A stretch of 64,000 bases of DNA from Guadua angustifolia (taxonomy: Eukaryota; Streptophyta; Magnoliopsida; Poales; Poaceae), in assembly GCA_036346375.1 (NCBI GenBank), contig CM070514.1:13234463-13298462 (forward strand), in the 5' to 3' direction. Within the stretch, counting starts at the first letter, position 1; each line of letters begins with the position of its first letter. The position numbers were made by a program, and so were the translations under genes. The notes under the pieces are model-generated. The model saw only the letters and a program-made list of their open reading frames with translations. It was not told the DNA's origin and made no database searches. Shown piece by piece: positions 54,351-64,000 of the stretch.

Positions 54351-54501
54351 GAGTCTTGGTGCGGACAAAGAGGCTTTCTACGCACTACTCTCACCTGCCC
54401 CTTCATCTTCTGAGTTCAGATATTTCCACATCAATTTCTGTCGCTATGGTTAACTGCCGCCGCATTCCCCAATCTAGCGCCGCTGCTAAATCTTTCCGAA
54501 G

Positions 54502-57352
54502 ATGTCTTCTTCTTCCTCCTCCCAGAGTGCTCCCACGAAGCTCTCACCCAAGGATTGGGCTGTTTCGATAACGACGAAGTAGCGCTTGGAAGAGTTAGTC
54601 ACTTCTGGAGTTCTCCCTCCTTTGGTAATGATCTGCGCGCGGCCAACCCTAGGTGAATCCGTTCCCACTCCTCAATCTGATGAGATTGTGGTTTTCGAGC
54701 CTTTTTTCCAGCGTGGTTTTCGCCTTCCCAACAACGCTTTCTTCCATGGCCTTCTTCATTTCTACAAGATTGAACTGATCAACTTGAATCCCAATTTCAT
54801 TCTGCAAATTTCCATCTTTGTGCATTTGTGTGAGGCGTTTCTTGGAAGTCGCCCGCATATTAGCCTTTTCATACCCTATTTCTTCTTAAGTCTTTCCCAA
54901 AGAAGAATGCTCCTAAGGTAGTTGGGGGCGCTGGCTGGCCGTAATGGCGGGATGAAAAGTCTTACTTCTCCATTCCTTCAAGACCTCCAACAAGGGTTGG
55001 CATCGGAGTGGTTCTCTTTGTTCCAATCTCGGTCCTTTCTTCCTCCTTGCACCGAGCTCACGCACACATTCTCGGCTTCTGGTCACGGCTCTGCAAGTGC
55101 GATATGGACTAGGTGGAGGACCTTCTAAAGCTGATCCACGGCCTGAAGGAGACGGGTTTGACTGGGGTTGACATTGTTGTTAACTTCGCCGGTGCCGTGT
55201 ACAGCCTCTCAAGGAGAGGGTCCACCACCGGGTTGGGTGATCCCACCCACAAGGCGCTTGAAGTCGTTCCCCAGGAGGTGCTAGTTGATCGGATGAACGA
55301 CCTCTTCGCCACGGGCACCGCTGTCTTGCTTCAAGGTCATCCACTGCCTTTGCAAAGCGTCCCCCTCCTATGGTGAGCATTTTTTCTTTTGCTAGTTTTT
55401 GGTTGCTGACTGGTTCTGCGCTTCACCGCCTTCTTTAGGATCGGATTGCCTTCTTTTCCGATGCTCCCATTCCTCCCGCTCCCCGGCACAAAGGCGTTAA
55501 GCGAGGCGACCTGCCGATCCTTGGTGAGGGTGGTCTTTGAAGGAAAAAGGCCAAGGTCGGAGGCGACTCAAGCGCCTCGCGCCCGGCCGGGATTACCATT
55601 AAGGAGCCCGGCACGCCGCATGCGTGGCGAAACGATGCCTCATGTAACGCCTCCTCGGCCCGGCACGGAGCCCAGCGCCGTGAAAGGAAAGAAGCCGGCA
55701 GTCGGGAAGGCTCAGGAGCCACCTCATGTGCCCGAGGACTCAACGATTAAGGAACCTGCGGCTCAGCCATCGACACGGTCAACTCCTCGTCCCCGGTCTA
55801 GCACAAAGCCGGATGCTCCCCCGAGTGGTTCTACCGCTCGGGGAGCATCCAAGGTCAAGATAAGGAAGTCCGGCAGGTTTGCTTTCCTGTCGACTCTTTT
55901 TCTTGGTCTGGTGGATCGTGTCTTGATTTCTTTCCTCCTTTTGTAGAGTTCCGTCGGATGAGGTCCTGTGAATGCTCGGTAAGTCGGCTCTGGGGCCGTG
56001 TGACGAGCGTCAGTGCCAGCGAGGAGGCCTCGCCTACTACTTCCTCACCCGATAGAGTGAAGCTTTACCCGAGTCCGATCGGGTCTGTTTTGCCGATGGC
56101 CGGAACCGGGCCTGGGAGTGACAAGGCGGCCGCTGAATCCGAGATGCCTCCACCACCGCCGAATGTTTTTCCTGGGCTGATTATGAGCCCAATGGCCCTA
56201 GGGATCGTTTCCTGCTCCTCCCCCGTCGAAGAAATTCCCCGAGAGCCCCCAAGACTTCCCCTTCGCCCCAAGCCTTGGTCCGAATCATACTACGCAATGA
56301 GGAGGACGAGTGGGAGTCTTTTGGCAATGAGGACGAGAAGAAGATGCGGGAGGAGCTTTACCACCACGCTATTGAGAGCGCCAGATTGATCCGAGTGAGC
56401 TTGTTGGCCCTTTCTTCTTCTTCACCCATGGGGGTCGGTATGTCTTTTGCTAAGTTTCCTTCTTGTGGTCCTCAGGCCATGGGGGACTGCTCCGAGAAGA
56501 GGGACGCCATCTTGTAGGAGGTGCTCCCGAAGCTTAAATTACGGCGGGAGCATGAGGCCGATCTCGAGCGGGCCCGTGTCGAGGGCAGAGCTGAGGTCAA
56601 ACGGGTCCGGAGTGAGGGCCAAGCCGAGCTTCGAAAGCTTCAGGCCCAAGTTTAGTCCTTGGAGGAGGAAAGGCTGAACCTGGCAGGCACACTCCGAGGT
56701 GAATGTCTTCGGCCATCTTGCCATATGATTTTGACTGCTTGTCTTCTAACTCTTTTCCCCAGTGCAGCTCGGGACTCAACCGTCACTAGACTTCAAGAAG
56801 AGCTTAAGGTGTCCGGAGAGCAGCTCGAGGCGCTAAAAAGCTCCGAATTCCAAGCCCGAACTAACTTGGAGAAGCTGGGTCGGGAGCTAGACGGTATGCC
56901 CCGACTTGTTTTCCTCTTTCTTCATGTCTGTAGTGCCTTCAGTGACGATCCGACTTTCTTGTAGAATACCGGAGTGAGGTGCATGCCCGATTTTGCGTCC
57001 TTGATGAAAGGGTCGAGTCGGCAGAGGCATCTTGTGCCAGGTACTGAGAAGCTTCCAAGGCGATGTAAGATTTCTGAACCGGGAAGAGGCCAGTCCGAGC
57101 AGCAAGGATGACATCATCCTACGGCTAACAGAGGGGCCCGACAAGCTCCAAGCCCACCTTTGAGAGACGGCGACCACGAGTGCTAGCCAGGCTTTGGCCA
57201 TCGTGAAGTCCTTGTACCCTCGGATAGATCTTGAAGCTATCAAGGAGGGCTTCACTGGCACCGTCAACGATGAACAAATTGCTGCTCTCTTCGAGGAAGT
57301 CAAGGACACGTCGGCCTCTTTAGTTGAGAACTTAGACTTGAGTCTTGCATGA
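54502..57352 (+). pseudogene. Antisense ORF of gypsy C with putative gypsy-type transposon domain (PF04195-like) and coiled coil
   Basis: ATG at 54502 begins MSSSSSSQSAPTKLSPKDWA. An in-frame TAG at about 54580 interrupts it, after which the same frame continues to 54921 with FFQRGFRLPNNAFFHGLLHF and FVHLCEAFLG, the hallmark of the PF04195 family. Further pieces follow: GLKETGLTGVDIV and PQEVLVDRMNDLF (55113-55376), a Pro/Ser-rich basic linker (55446-56270), and a Glu/Arg/Leu-rich coiled-coil region in short exon-like blocks separated by GT...AG gaps (56275-57352). The product resembles long plant retrotransposon proteins of unknown role. Stops and shifts make it non-functional as given. Confidence 0.68.
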
Positions 57353-57669
57353 CGTGCATGTGGGATTTCGACTGTAATTACTCCATTTTATCATCTGGAA
57401 TTAACCTTTGTCTCCCGGAACTAACTCCTGACCGTAATGACTCTGTTGTTTCCCAAAAAATCTTTGGATTAATGCTTGCGTGCTCATTCATGTTCGGTTC
57501 GGCTTCTTACGCTCACACGGAACCGCTTCGGCTTCCTATGCTAGCATTTATTCAAGGTTGTTCGACTTCTGCGCTCCGAGTATATAAGGATGTCACCGCT
57601 ACGAGAGCGATCACCCATTTCTGATTCTCTATCTGCCTGGCAGCCTTCGACCACTTCTGCAGATCCTCG

Positions 57670-57963
57670 ATGGCTTCTTCGTCTTGCTCTTCTTCGCCTA
57701 CCGGCGAGATCCTACCATCTCCTCCTCTGGCGGAGGAGCTGGTCTTCGATTTTGAAGACGAGGCTTCGCCAGCGTGCACTGACGAGGAGGCCTTCCTCGC
57801 CGGGCTTTGGGCCGACTATGAGCTCGCCTTGGTCGAGCTCGCGGAGCAGGAGGCCGCTGCCCGTGACGCCGCTACCGTTGACGTGCTGATCGAGATCGTC
57901 TCGAAGCTCGCTGAAGCAAGGGACGCCCTTGTCGAGGCCATAGGCCGTGCGCGCCACACTTAG
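57670..57963 (+). CDS. Small acidic ORF after the antisense gypsy ORF (element C)
   Basis: A 97-codon frame starting MASSSCSSSPTGEILPSPPL, followed by acidic and Ala-rich sequence (FDFEDEASPACTDEE). The start closely parallels the small ORF of element A (30156-29788), M-x-S-x3-SSSP-x2-EIL-x-SPPL. It also lies downstream of a PF04195-like ORF on the same strand. It is followed by an AT-rich, polyadenylation-like region (57964-58060). The function is unknown. It could be a last exon of the antisense transcript or an independent small protein. Confidence 0.5.
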   Translation: MASSSCSSSPTGEILPSPPLAEELVFDFEDEASPACTDEEAFLAGLWADYELALVELAEQEAAARDAATVDVLIEIVSKLAEARDALVEAIGRARHT

Positions 57964-58442
57964 GTTTAGCTACCTGTAAAACTCATGCAATGTAATAACA
58001 TTTTCGGACTTAATGTTTGAATTTATGAAATTTTGATGTCATTTACTCTTTCTTCCCTATTGATCTTTGAGTTTTGCCCGAGTGGTTTTCCCCTTTTTCG
58101 TTTAAGCACTCTGCCCGACTAGTCTAGCCCCTAGGCGTCAGAGTCGGCTCATGGCCCTTTCTCCCAAGCACGCGCTTTTGAGTGACTAGAGTTCGCCGTT
58201 CATGGGGTCAGATTTTCACTACTTGGAGTTAGCGCACTCAGGCTCAATCGCGATCGTTAGGGAACGAAGTAAAAAAGGGACTCATATGAAGGATTGCGCA
58301 TGCGCAACACTATTAGGTGTAGCCCCCGACTTACTGCTTAATTGAGCATCAATTGAGTAGCAAGTTGGAAAAAACTTTATTCATAATAATCATGATTGAT
58401 GTACAAAATTCAAGAGTAGAAACGATGTAGCTGCTCTATGTT

Positions 58443-59211
58443 TCATGTGTTGCCGATAACCACGCCGTCTTCACGCCTCATCTGCCACCTCGTTGTCTCG
58501 GCGAAGCATATGGATAAGTTCCAGCTTGTCGAAGTTGCCTTCCAACTTGTGCACTTCCTAGCAAATTTTTTGCAGAATAGACATCGAGGTTTGTTGGCAT
58601 ATTCCTTCTGGAACAACATGCAATTATCTTCGCAAACATCAATCTTCTCATACTTCATCCCAAGGCCGGACAATAGTTTCTTCGACTGGTACATGTCCTT
58701 CGGCATCTTATGGTTTGGCGGAAGAATATCACTGATCAATTGGACCAGATTGTTGTAGCAATTGTTTGAAAAGTTATATTTTGACTTTATTGACATGAGT
58801 CGCGTCACGACCGCTAGGACGGTCACGTTGGTGGAATCATGCAATTGCTCTTCCGAGGCCGAAAGGAGGCTATAGAACCTTTGAACCTCCGACCCAAGCT
58901 CTTCTTCGGAATTAACCTCAAAATCCCTACCAATATCATTCATCATCTCATCCATCCTATCTTCATCCTCATGATCCGTCTCAATGGGCTGTGCCTCACC
59001 ATGCTCGTACCATGTCATATAGTCCGGCATAAAACCAAACTTGCACAGTTGACGTTCCACATCGACTTAACATGCCGAGCAAAGTTTGACACTTATTCTG
59101 AGGGCACTTTACAACACCACCGCAGCCTACAAGCGCATTGTCCATGAGCGTCGTGTGTTGACCCCCATTCTCTTGAATGTGCCCCGTCTTACTCAACCAT
59201 CGTACATCCAT
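58443..59211 (-). pseudogene. TNP2 transposase N-terminus of the second CACTA element
   Basis: The frame at 59211-58996 shows the transposase-associated domain (MDVRWLSKTGHIQE, with Cys residues near KCPQNKCQTLL). The main frame at 59060-58443 (205 codons) has RMDEMMNDIGRDFEV, SKYNFSNNCYNNLVQLI, PKDMYQSKKLLSGLGMKYEKI and a Cys pair in CLFCKKFARK. This order is that of plant TNP2 proteins. A frameshift links the two frames, and the rest of the transposase is missing. Confidence 0.82.
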
Positions 59212-59337
59212 CTTCTATCATCACCCATTATGGGCGCTAAAAGCGAGCAACAAGATCAATCACGGTGTGCTATGGTTGCTAATAAGAGCTCTACTAGGAA
59301 AGATAGGTCCTAAACCCACCCAGAATGGGCCTTGAAG

Positions 59338-59490
59338 CACGGTTTATGATGAGCCTTACGGTCGAGCGAATTTCAAGCGATAACTTATTGTTCTCCGAAT
59401 GCACGCCTAGTCTTGGTGCATCGGAGAACAACTGGATTATGTTGCCGAGATTTCGTTCGGACCGTTGGGCTCGTCATAAACCCTACATAT
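59338..59490. repeat. Large imperfect hairpin in CACTA-2 subterminal region
   Basis: The left arm (59338-59410, starting ACGGTTTATGATGAGCC) pairs with the right arm (59417-59487, ending GGGCTCGTCATAAACC). The loop is about 8 bp. A second palindrome, GGAACGGCACACCTCAC with GTGAGATGCGCCGTTCC, lies at about 59538-59577. Confidence 0.8.
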
Positions 59491-59946
59491 GCTCTAGCGT
59501 CCATTCCTAGGCTATCCAAATTAAACTAGACAATTCCGGAACGGCACACCTCACTAGTAAATGTGAGATGCGCCGTTCCCGAACGGGTGACGCCTAGGCT
59601 TGGCTGACCAAATTGATTCTACTTAATAGCTAATCAAGCAATATTATATAACTCATAAACAACTAATTAAGAGCTAATCATCTAATTGACCAGGTTTTCT
59701 TGTTTGTCCACTCTCCTCCCACCGATTTACGAACAAAACGGAGTAGAAAAAACTCAAACTACAAATATTTGTATTATATGAAACTAAAGCTTTTGTTACA
59801 ACTATTGGTATAAAAACAACTAGATCTGCCAAATAAGAACGATATTGATAGATATTGCCACCATAAGTTCTTCTAGAATGCTATATTTTCTAATGAGTTT
59901 TACTTCCATCTTACTAATTGTATACATTGAAGATCAATGTCAATGT

Positions 59947-60758
59947 TGTTGGGATTATGCCCAATAGCGTATCATGCGTCACATATGATGTGGGCTTGGT
60001 AATGACGGGCAACGTTGGACGTGGGCTACAAACCTTATTGGGCCTCTAGCGTAGGGGCCCAACTAGGGGGCTATATAAAGGGAGGTGGTGGAGGCTTTGA
60101 GATGATAAGCTTCTAGGTTTTCCCCTCCACCAAACCCTAGCCGTCATCTCTCCCAAGGGTTCCCGCGTGTGGTGCTAGCACACCCGTGTGGATGGATTCC
60201 AATCCCTGTATGTGTGGATACCGTAGAGGCGTTGCACTTGCGGCGCTAATCGAAGCGAAGCTGAAAGGAGGCGCAATCAGATTCGCGCACAGTTTCTGAA
60301 TGCAATCTTATTTTATTGATTCCTATTTATCTAGAAGGAATTTGGAGACAAGACTAGATGTGTTTGAAAGGTTATCTCGTTATCTTTCAAACGAGTGGTA
60401 GAACACCCAAAACGGAGCTCGTATGTAGCCTGGGCGTCCATTTTAAGTCAGACTGCTCTTGGAGGACGCGAACTTCCGCGAGGACTTCCGACGCTTCGTC
60501 TGCCTCAACACCGCCTACGATCCGGTCGTGGGGCTTGGCCATGGAGTGGCAAGGCCTTGCGGCACCAGCAAGGAGGCGTGGCATGTCTGGCTACTTCCAC
60601 GGCGTGCGGATCGATTGAGCTGGCTTCATCGACTCGTCTTCGCTGCCTGCTGGCGTCGTAAGGTAATGCGATCTATGATCAATTACTTGCAGGGTGTCCT
60701 GGGTAGTCACGATAGAATTTTTATTCTGTGCTAGCGTAGCATCCCGAGTTTCCCAACA
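59947..60758 (+). repeat. 5' LTR of copia-type element, 812 bp
   Basis: It is bounded by the inverted octamers TGTTGGGA (59947-59954) and TCCCAACA (60751-60758). TATATAAA at 60072-60079 is the promoter. A C-rich leader with AAACCCTAG (about 60134) follows. The 3' LTR is not in the window. Confidence 0.88.
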
Positions 60759-60759
60759 G

Positions 60760-60772
60760 TGGTATCAGAGCC
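60760..60772 (+). promoter_or_regulatory. Primer-binding site (initiator tRNA-Met)
   Basis: TGGTATCAGAGCC, complementary to the 3' end of plant initiator tRNA-Met, starts one base after the LTR end. Confidence 0.92.
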
Positions 60773-61359
60773 ATCCTGTTTAGTTCTTGATCTAGATCGG
60801 TTTTGGTGCATATGTGATATCGGGTACTAGATCGATCTACTACCGTTCTTCTTGTAGCTGATTGGATCGGTTAGTTAGGAGAATCTAACGATTAATGGAG
60901 ATTAATTTGAAACTTTGATTGATGGGATCAATCGAGAGTTAGATTGGATCGATTAGATGGACTATGGCGCAAATGTTGTGTTTAGTCATCATGATATCAT
61001 TAGTAGATTTGATTAGATTGGACTTGCATGTTGTGTTGATGAGATCAATATAGTATGTGCATACGGTAAATATGCATTAGTAGTATATGTGATATATTAC
61101 TAAAGTAGTATATGTGATATATTACTAAATTAGTTGTTCTAATCAGTTCATTAATATATTTGAGTTGATATAGATATCAATGAAATCATGCCTTGTTTGT
61201 TGATGTGATCAACACATTCTGCGACTTCGGATTTTAGTAGATTTGATCTCTCGCTGCAGATTGGGTTGGCCTTTGGAAAGGTTCTCGGGGCAGCGTAGCT
61301 GGGATACGCCGTGTAAAGTCTAGTTTGTAGGATGTCGCTGAAAGTAATTTTGGAAACCA

Positions 61360-61502
61360 CTCGGCACTACTCGGCATTGCTCGGTGCTACCCGGACCACT
61401 CGGTAATGAGCAAATTGTTGTTTGGATAACTTGGTGTTGTTCGGTGGTACTCAGCACTACTCGGCGTTACTCGGTACCGCTCGGTTTTTGCTCGGAGGAG
61501 CT
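61360..61502 (+). repeat. 10-bp periodic CTCGG repeats
   Basis: CTCGGCACTA-like decamers recur in two runs (about 61361-61403 and 61438-61500), with CTCGG spaced close to 10 bp. The array lies in the leader of the copia-type element. Confidence 0.8.
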
Positions 61503-62249
61503 CGAGTTGGTCGGGGCATGATGTGTGGTTAATATGATTAACTTCGATGGATCTTTTATTGAAATTATGACCAATATTGATTGTGTGTATATTTTTCATT
61601 CTGATCCATAGAGGGCTATATAGTTGCGCTATTAATCACAGTTGAAATTAGATTTCTTTGTATTATAGCCTTTATGATACCTCGCAATATGCTATGGTAG
61701 GTCCTGTTGAATATTTATATTCGGTTAAGGAGAATTTATCTATCTGCACCACATGCTTGATGTGGCGTGGCTGAGTGAATATTTGATTCATAGCTAGATA
61801 ATTTTTCGGACCACTAAGCAAGGGCTAATTGTTATTCCGGTATTGTATTAATATGATTAATTCAATCGAACTTTCTCGGGTAAGATTGTGAATAGGATTC
61901 ATAGTTCAAACCCTGCTGACCAAGCTGTTAGTAGGCTAACATGCTTAGTGGAATATTCATTGGGTCAATTTGATTGGTCCGGAGCGAGTTAATGTGTGAA
62001 TATGATTCACTATGGAAAAATTATTTCCACTACACAAATTATTTATGTGCTTTTCATAATTGTTATGTGTTCACATTATTTGGTAGAATTTGATTCTATG
62101 CAAATGTATGTGAATAGTTTGACACTCCTGTATATGATACATGTGAGGATTCTTACTGAGGCTTACATATTAATTTGTGATACTTGACTAAAATCAAGTA
62201 GATGGCCCGGTGGCCAGAAAAGAGGAGACGTTGTTGCGACTACGACTGT

Positions 62250-62460
62250 GACGTTGATTGGGACGATCACGACAAGGAGGAGACGACCGCTTCGTGGACG
62301 ATCATCTACTTCCACTATATCGGCCTTCGCGTCGAATCGTATTTGTTCGACCTTTCATACGCTACTCGCGTCTAGTGGTAACGATCTATGATCCTTCTTG
62401 CGAAGGTTCTGGTTTATGTGGTAGATTTTTATTTTGTGCTAGCGTAGCATACCGTGTATC
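62250..62460 (+). repeat. Diverged copy of the LTR U5 end inside the element
   Basis: TTTTGTGCTAGCGTAGCATACCG at about 62432-62454 and the preceding CTACTTCCAC...ATCTATGATC blocks parallel 60590-60745 of the LTR (TGTGCTAGCGTAGCATCCCG). It may be a remnant of an older LTR or a duplicated leader. Confidence 0.6.
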
Positions 62461-64000
62461 CCTTCACTTGGGCCATTCTGGCGCACAGGTTAATAGTGTA
62501 TTTTCTGTGATAGTTTTCCTGCTCTGCTATTCTTTCATCTTGATAGAATAGATTTCCCTCGAAAAATTAAGAGTGTTTGCCCTTCCAACAACTGCACCTA
62601 TTAAGGTCTTGTATGTTAACTAGTAGTTTCTGCCAAAGCAGGGTGCCGTTAATTTATCTGATCAATAGGGTAAAGTCGGACTTCACAACACAGTGTTGGT
62701 TTTACTTGACGAAGCTTTCAAAATGGTTTTGAGCTTCGGGGCAAGAGTATTGGTTCTCGGCATCGGCGCATACCACTCAACACACAAGAGTCACATACGA
62801 TGTGATCGGCAAAAGGATTACCTACCTATGTCACTGGGTTCTAGCGGTGAGCCAAAGTTCACTAGGACTTTAGTGAATATGGATCTTGTCCTACTACAAG
62901 TCATTAGAGGGAATGTGACTTGAGTGGGAGTATCTTTTGTTAATTTGTTAACGAAGGGTACACAACATAAACATAGTTTAATATTTGTTGATTACCTCGT
63001 GCTTTACTATTTGAGATATATATTTGATATGAATTTCTTATTAGTGCATTGTGATTGATATTGATTTTGAGAATTGTTCTCTTATTATTGATATGAATAT
63101 TTGTTCTAAATAATAGTACCTACATGAACCAGCTTTAAATGCAATCTGAATTGAAACGGTGTTTATTGGAAACATGTAGTTGTTTTCTTGGTGTTTGCTG
63201 TCTCATTATTGTCGCCATGAACTCTGAGCTTTGAAAGCAAGATGAGATTATGGGTGTCTACAATATGATTGTGGAGTTTGAGGGCATGTTTGAGGATCGG
63301 ACAAGAGGCGAGTTTGATCCTAAATCACTTTGTTTGCAAGTTAGCACAAGAAAATTCGGTCAACCCATATGTAGTCAATTTGATTGATTACATTAGGCAT
63401 ATAGGAAATTTGATTTTTCTTTTAGCTAATGGTTAGCTATTGATGTGATTCTTTGTTTGGAGAAATCACTAACCGAGATGTATATGATGCATGTCATTAA
63501 TATATTGCATTGAAAAGCTTTATCATTTGATGGTTGTTCAAATGATTGGTCAACAAGCGATGGGCGAGTCATTAGTGAAAAGGAAAGGTCCCGATGAGAT
63601 CTGGAGTCTGAATCCTAGACTTGTGAAGTTGAAGATTGGTGTTACCCTGACACTATAAGATAGGATTTTGAAATAGTGGCAAGGGTGTTGAAGTTGTCTC
63701 GTTGGACGTTGATATACTCTTAACGGCCCAACTGTCAGGATTAATGTTGGAGTTAAATAATTGTTATTATACTCCTGGCATAAACAAAATCAATAGTTCA
63801 GCTTCATGTTGGGAGTAGAAGGTTATGAACCGCAAATATAGAACAAATGTTGTTCGATTTTCCTGATTGATTTGTTGTGTTGACATGCTTCATTAGTGAA
63901 TGGATGTGTATTTGGATCCTGATGATACACTTGTGTTGTGCCATTGTTTTCATTATCTATATGTTGGTATACTTTAGAAATAATAGTGCTCATAACAGGG
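62461..64000. other. AT-rich interior of the copia-type element, no gene seen
   Basis: No long frame or retroviral-type motif on either strand. The short frame 62693-62923 has no recognised domain. Confidence 0.55.

Larger units (their letters stand above)
48835..58438 (-). mobile_element. Gypsy retrotransposon C, minus strand, 3' part with antisense ORFs; split by a solo LTR
   Basis: The left edge TGTCGATGTTTGTTGTCGGC (48835) is the inverted end of a minus-strand LTR. Inside it, CAGGTTCGGGCTCTCGTGG...ACCCTAGTCCTG (about 48920-48960) is the U5-type signature shared with element A. The U3 part carries GGCCCATCATGGGGC palindromes on both sides of a solo-LTR insertion (49646-53951). From 54502 to 57963 the plus strand carries the antisense ORFs. 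A GTCGGGGGCTAC core on the minus strand lies near 58330. The element stops at the CACTA fragment at about 58440; gag-pol is absent. Confidence 0.68.
58440..59946 (-). mobile_element. Second CACTA element, 5' fragment (minus strand)
   Basis: It carries the N-terminal part of a TNP2 transposase on the minus strand and about 700 bp of hairpin-rich DNA upstream of it, as expected for a 5' subterminal region. The left edge abuts gypsy C at about 58440. The outer terminus before the copia LTR at 59947 was not identified, so limits are approximate. Confidence 0.65.
59947..64000 (+). mobile_element. Copia-type LTR retrotransposon, 5' LTR and non-coding interior, continues past window
   Basis: The LTR (59947-60758) has TGTTGGGA...TCCCAACA ends. 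A methionine-initiator tRNA primer-binding site (TGGTATCAGAGCC, 60760-60772) follows directly. The 3.2 kb of interior in the window shows no Gag, protease or polymerase frame. It is AT-rich with short repeats. Either the coding region lies beyond 64000 or this is a large non-autonomous (LARD-type) derivative. Confidence 0.85.

Noticed and set aside
59553..59562. CACTAGTAAA as a CACTA terminus
   Set aside because: It is the loop of a palindrome, in the wrong orientation for the minus-strand TNP2, and has no target duplication.
1..64000. tRNA or rRNA genes
   Set aside because: No cloverleaf with A and B boxes or rRNA core sequence was noticed by eye; the TGGTATCAGAGCC at 60760 is a retrotransposon primer-binding site, not a tRNA gene.

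Overview
The window is plant nuclear DNA, almost certainly from a grass. The inference rests on introns with GT-AG borders, two typical plant housekeeping genes, and a dense nest of grass-type transposons: CACTA elements, Ac/Ds-like hAT MITEs, Tourist MITEs, Tat-type gypsy elements with antisense ORFs, and Ty1/copia elements. No prokaryotic, organellar or viral genome features were seen. The species cannot be named from the sequence alone.

Layout. 1-9369: right-hand 9.4 kb of a degenerate CACTA transposon. It holds a TNP2 transposase relic, an array of palindromes in front of a second gene, and that second gene, which ends in a Ulp1-like cysteine protease domain. Palindrome-rich subterminal DNA closes it with a CACTA terminus. 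9670-10716: a hAT element with an 8-bp target duplication. 11573-13940: an intact six-exon gene for a two-RRM glycine-rich RNA-binding protein. 15248-17665: a Stowaway-like MITE and a degenerate hAT carrying a captured exon, itself invaded by a small hAT. About 17.68-24.9 kb: a minus-strand copia element with intact gag, decayed pol and no 3' LTR. 25224-25799: another hAT MITE. 27.9-29.5 kb: a copia relic.

29.5-34.6 kb and 34.6-40.0 kb are two truncated gypsy elements, each with a large antisense ORF (putative gypsy-type transposon domain in one, plant-mobile-domain-like in the other) next to a plus-strand LTR. 40.1-43.9 kb holds hAT and Tourist MITEs, a LINE reverse-transcriptase fragment and an ALG9-like mannosyltransferase pseudogene fragment. 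44335-46928 is the gene for cytosolic ribosomal protein L17 (uL22) with its promoter; as given it carries one 1-bp frameshift.

48835-58438 is a third gypsy element, minus strand, with its antisense ORF on the plus strand. Its LTR is split by a 4.3-kb TG...CA solo LTR, and that solo LTR contains a near-identical copy of the last four coding exons and 3' UTR of the L17 gene, bracketed by a duplication of about 135 bp. 58440-59946 is a fragment of a second CACTA. 59947 to the end is a copia-type LTR element with LTR, primer-binding site and long non-coding interior.

The host genes work independently: the RRM protein in nuclear or cytoplasmic mRNA handling, L17 in the large ribosomal subunit. 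Everything else is transposon biology. The most interesting structures are the duplicated L17 segment inside a solo LTR, the shared palindromes in the promoter and end of the CACTA element, and the recurrent antisense ORF modules of the gypsy elements. Exon borders were placed by eye from splice consensus and reading-frame continuity.
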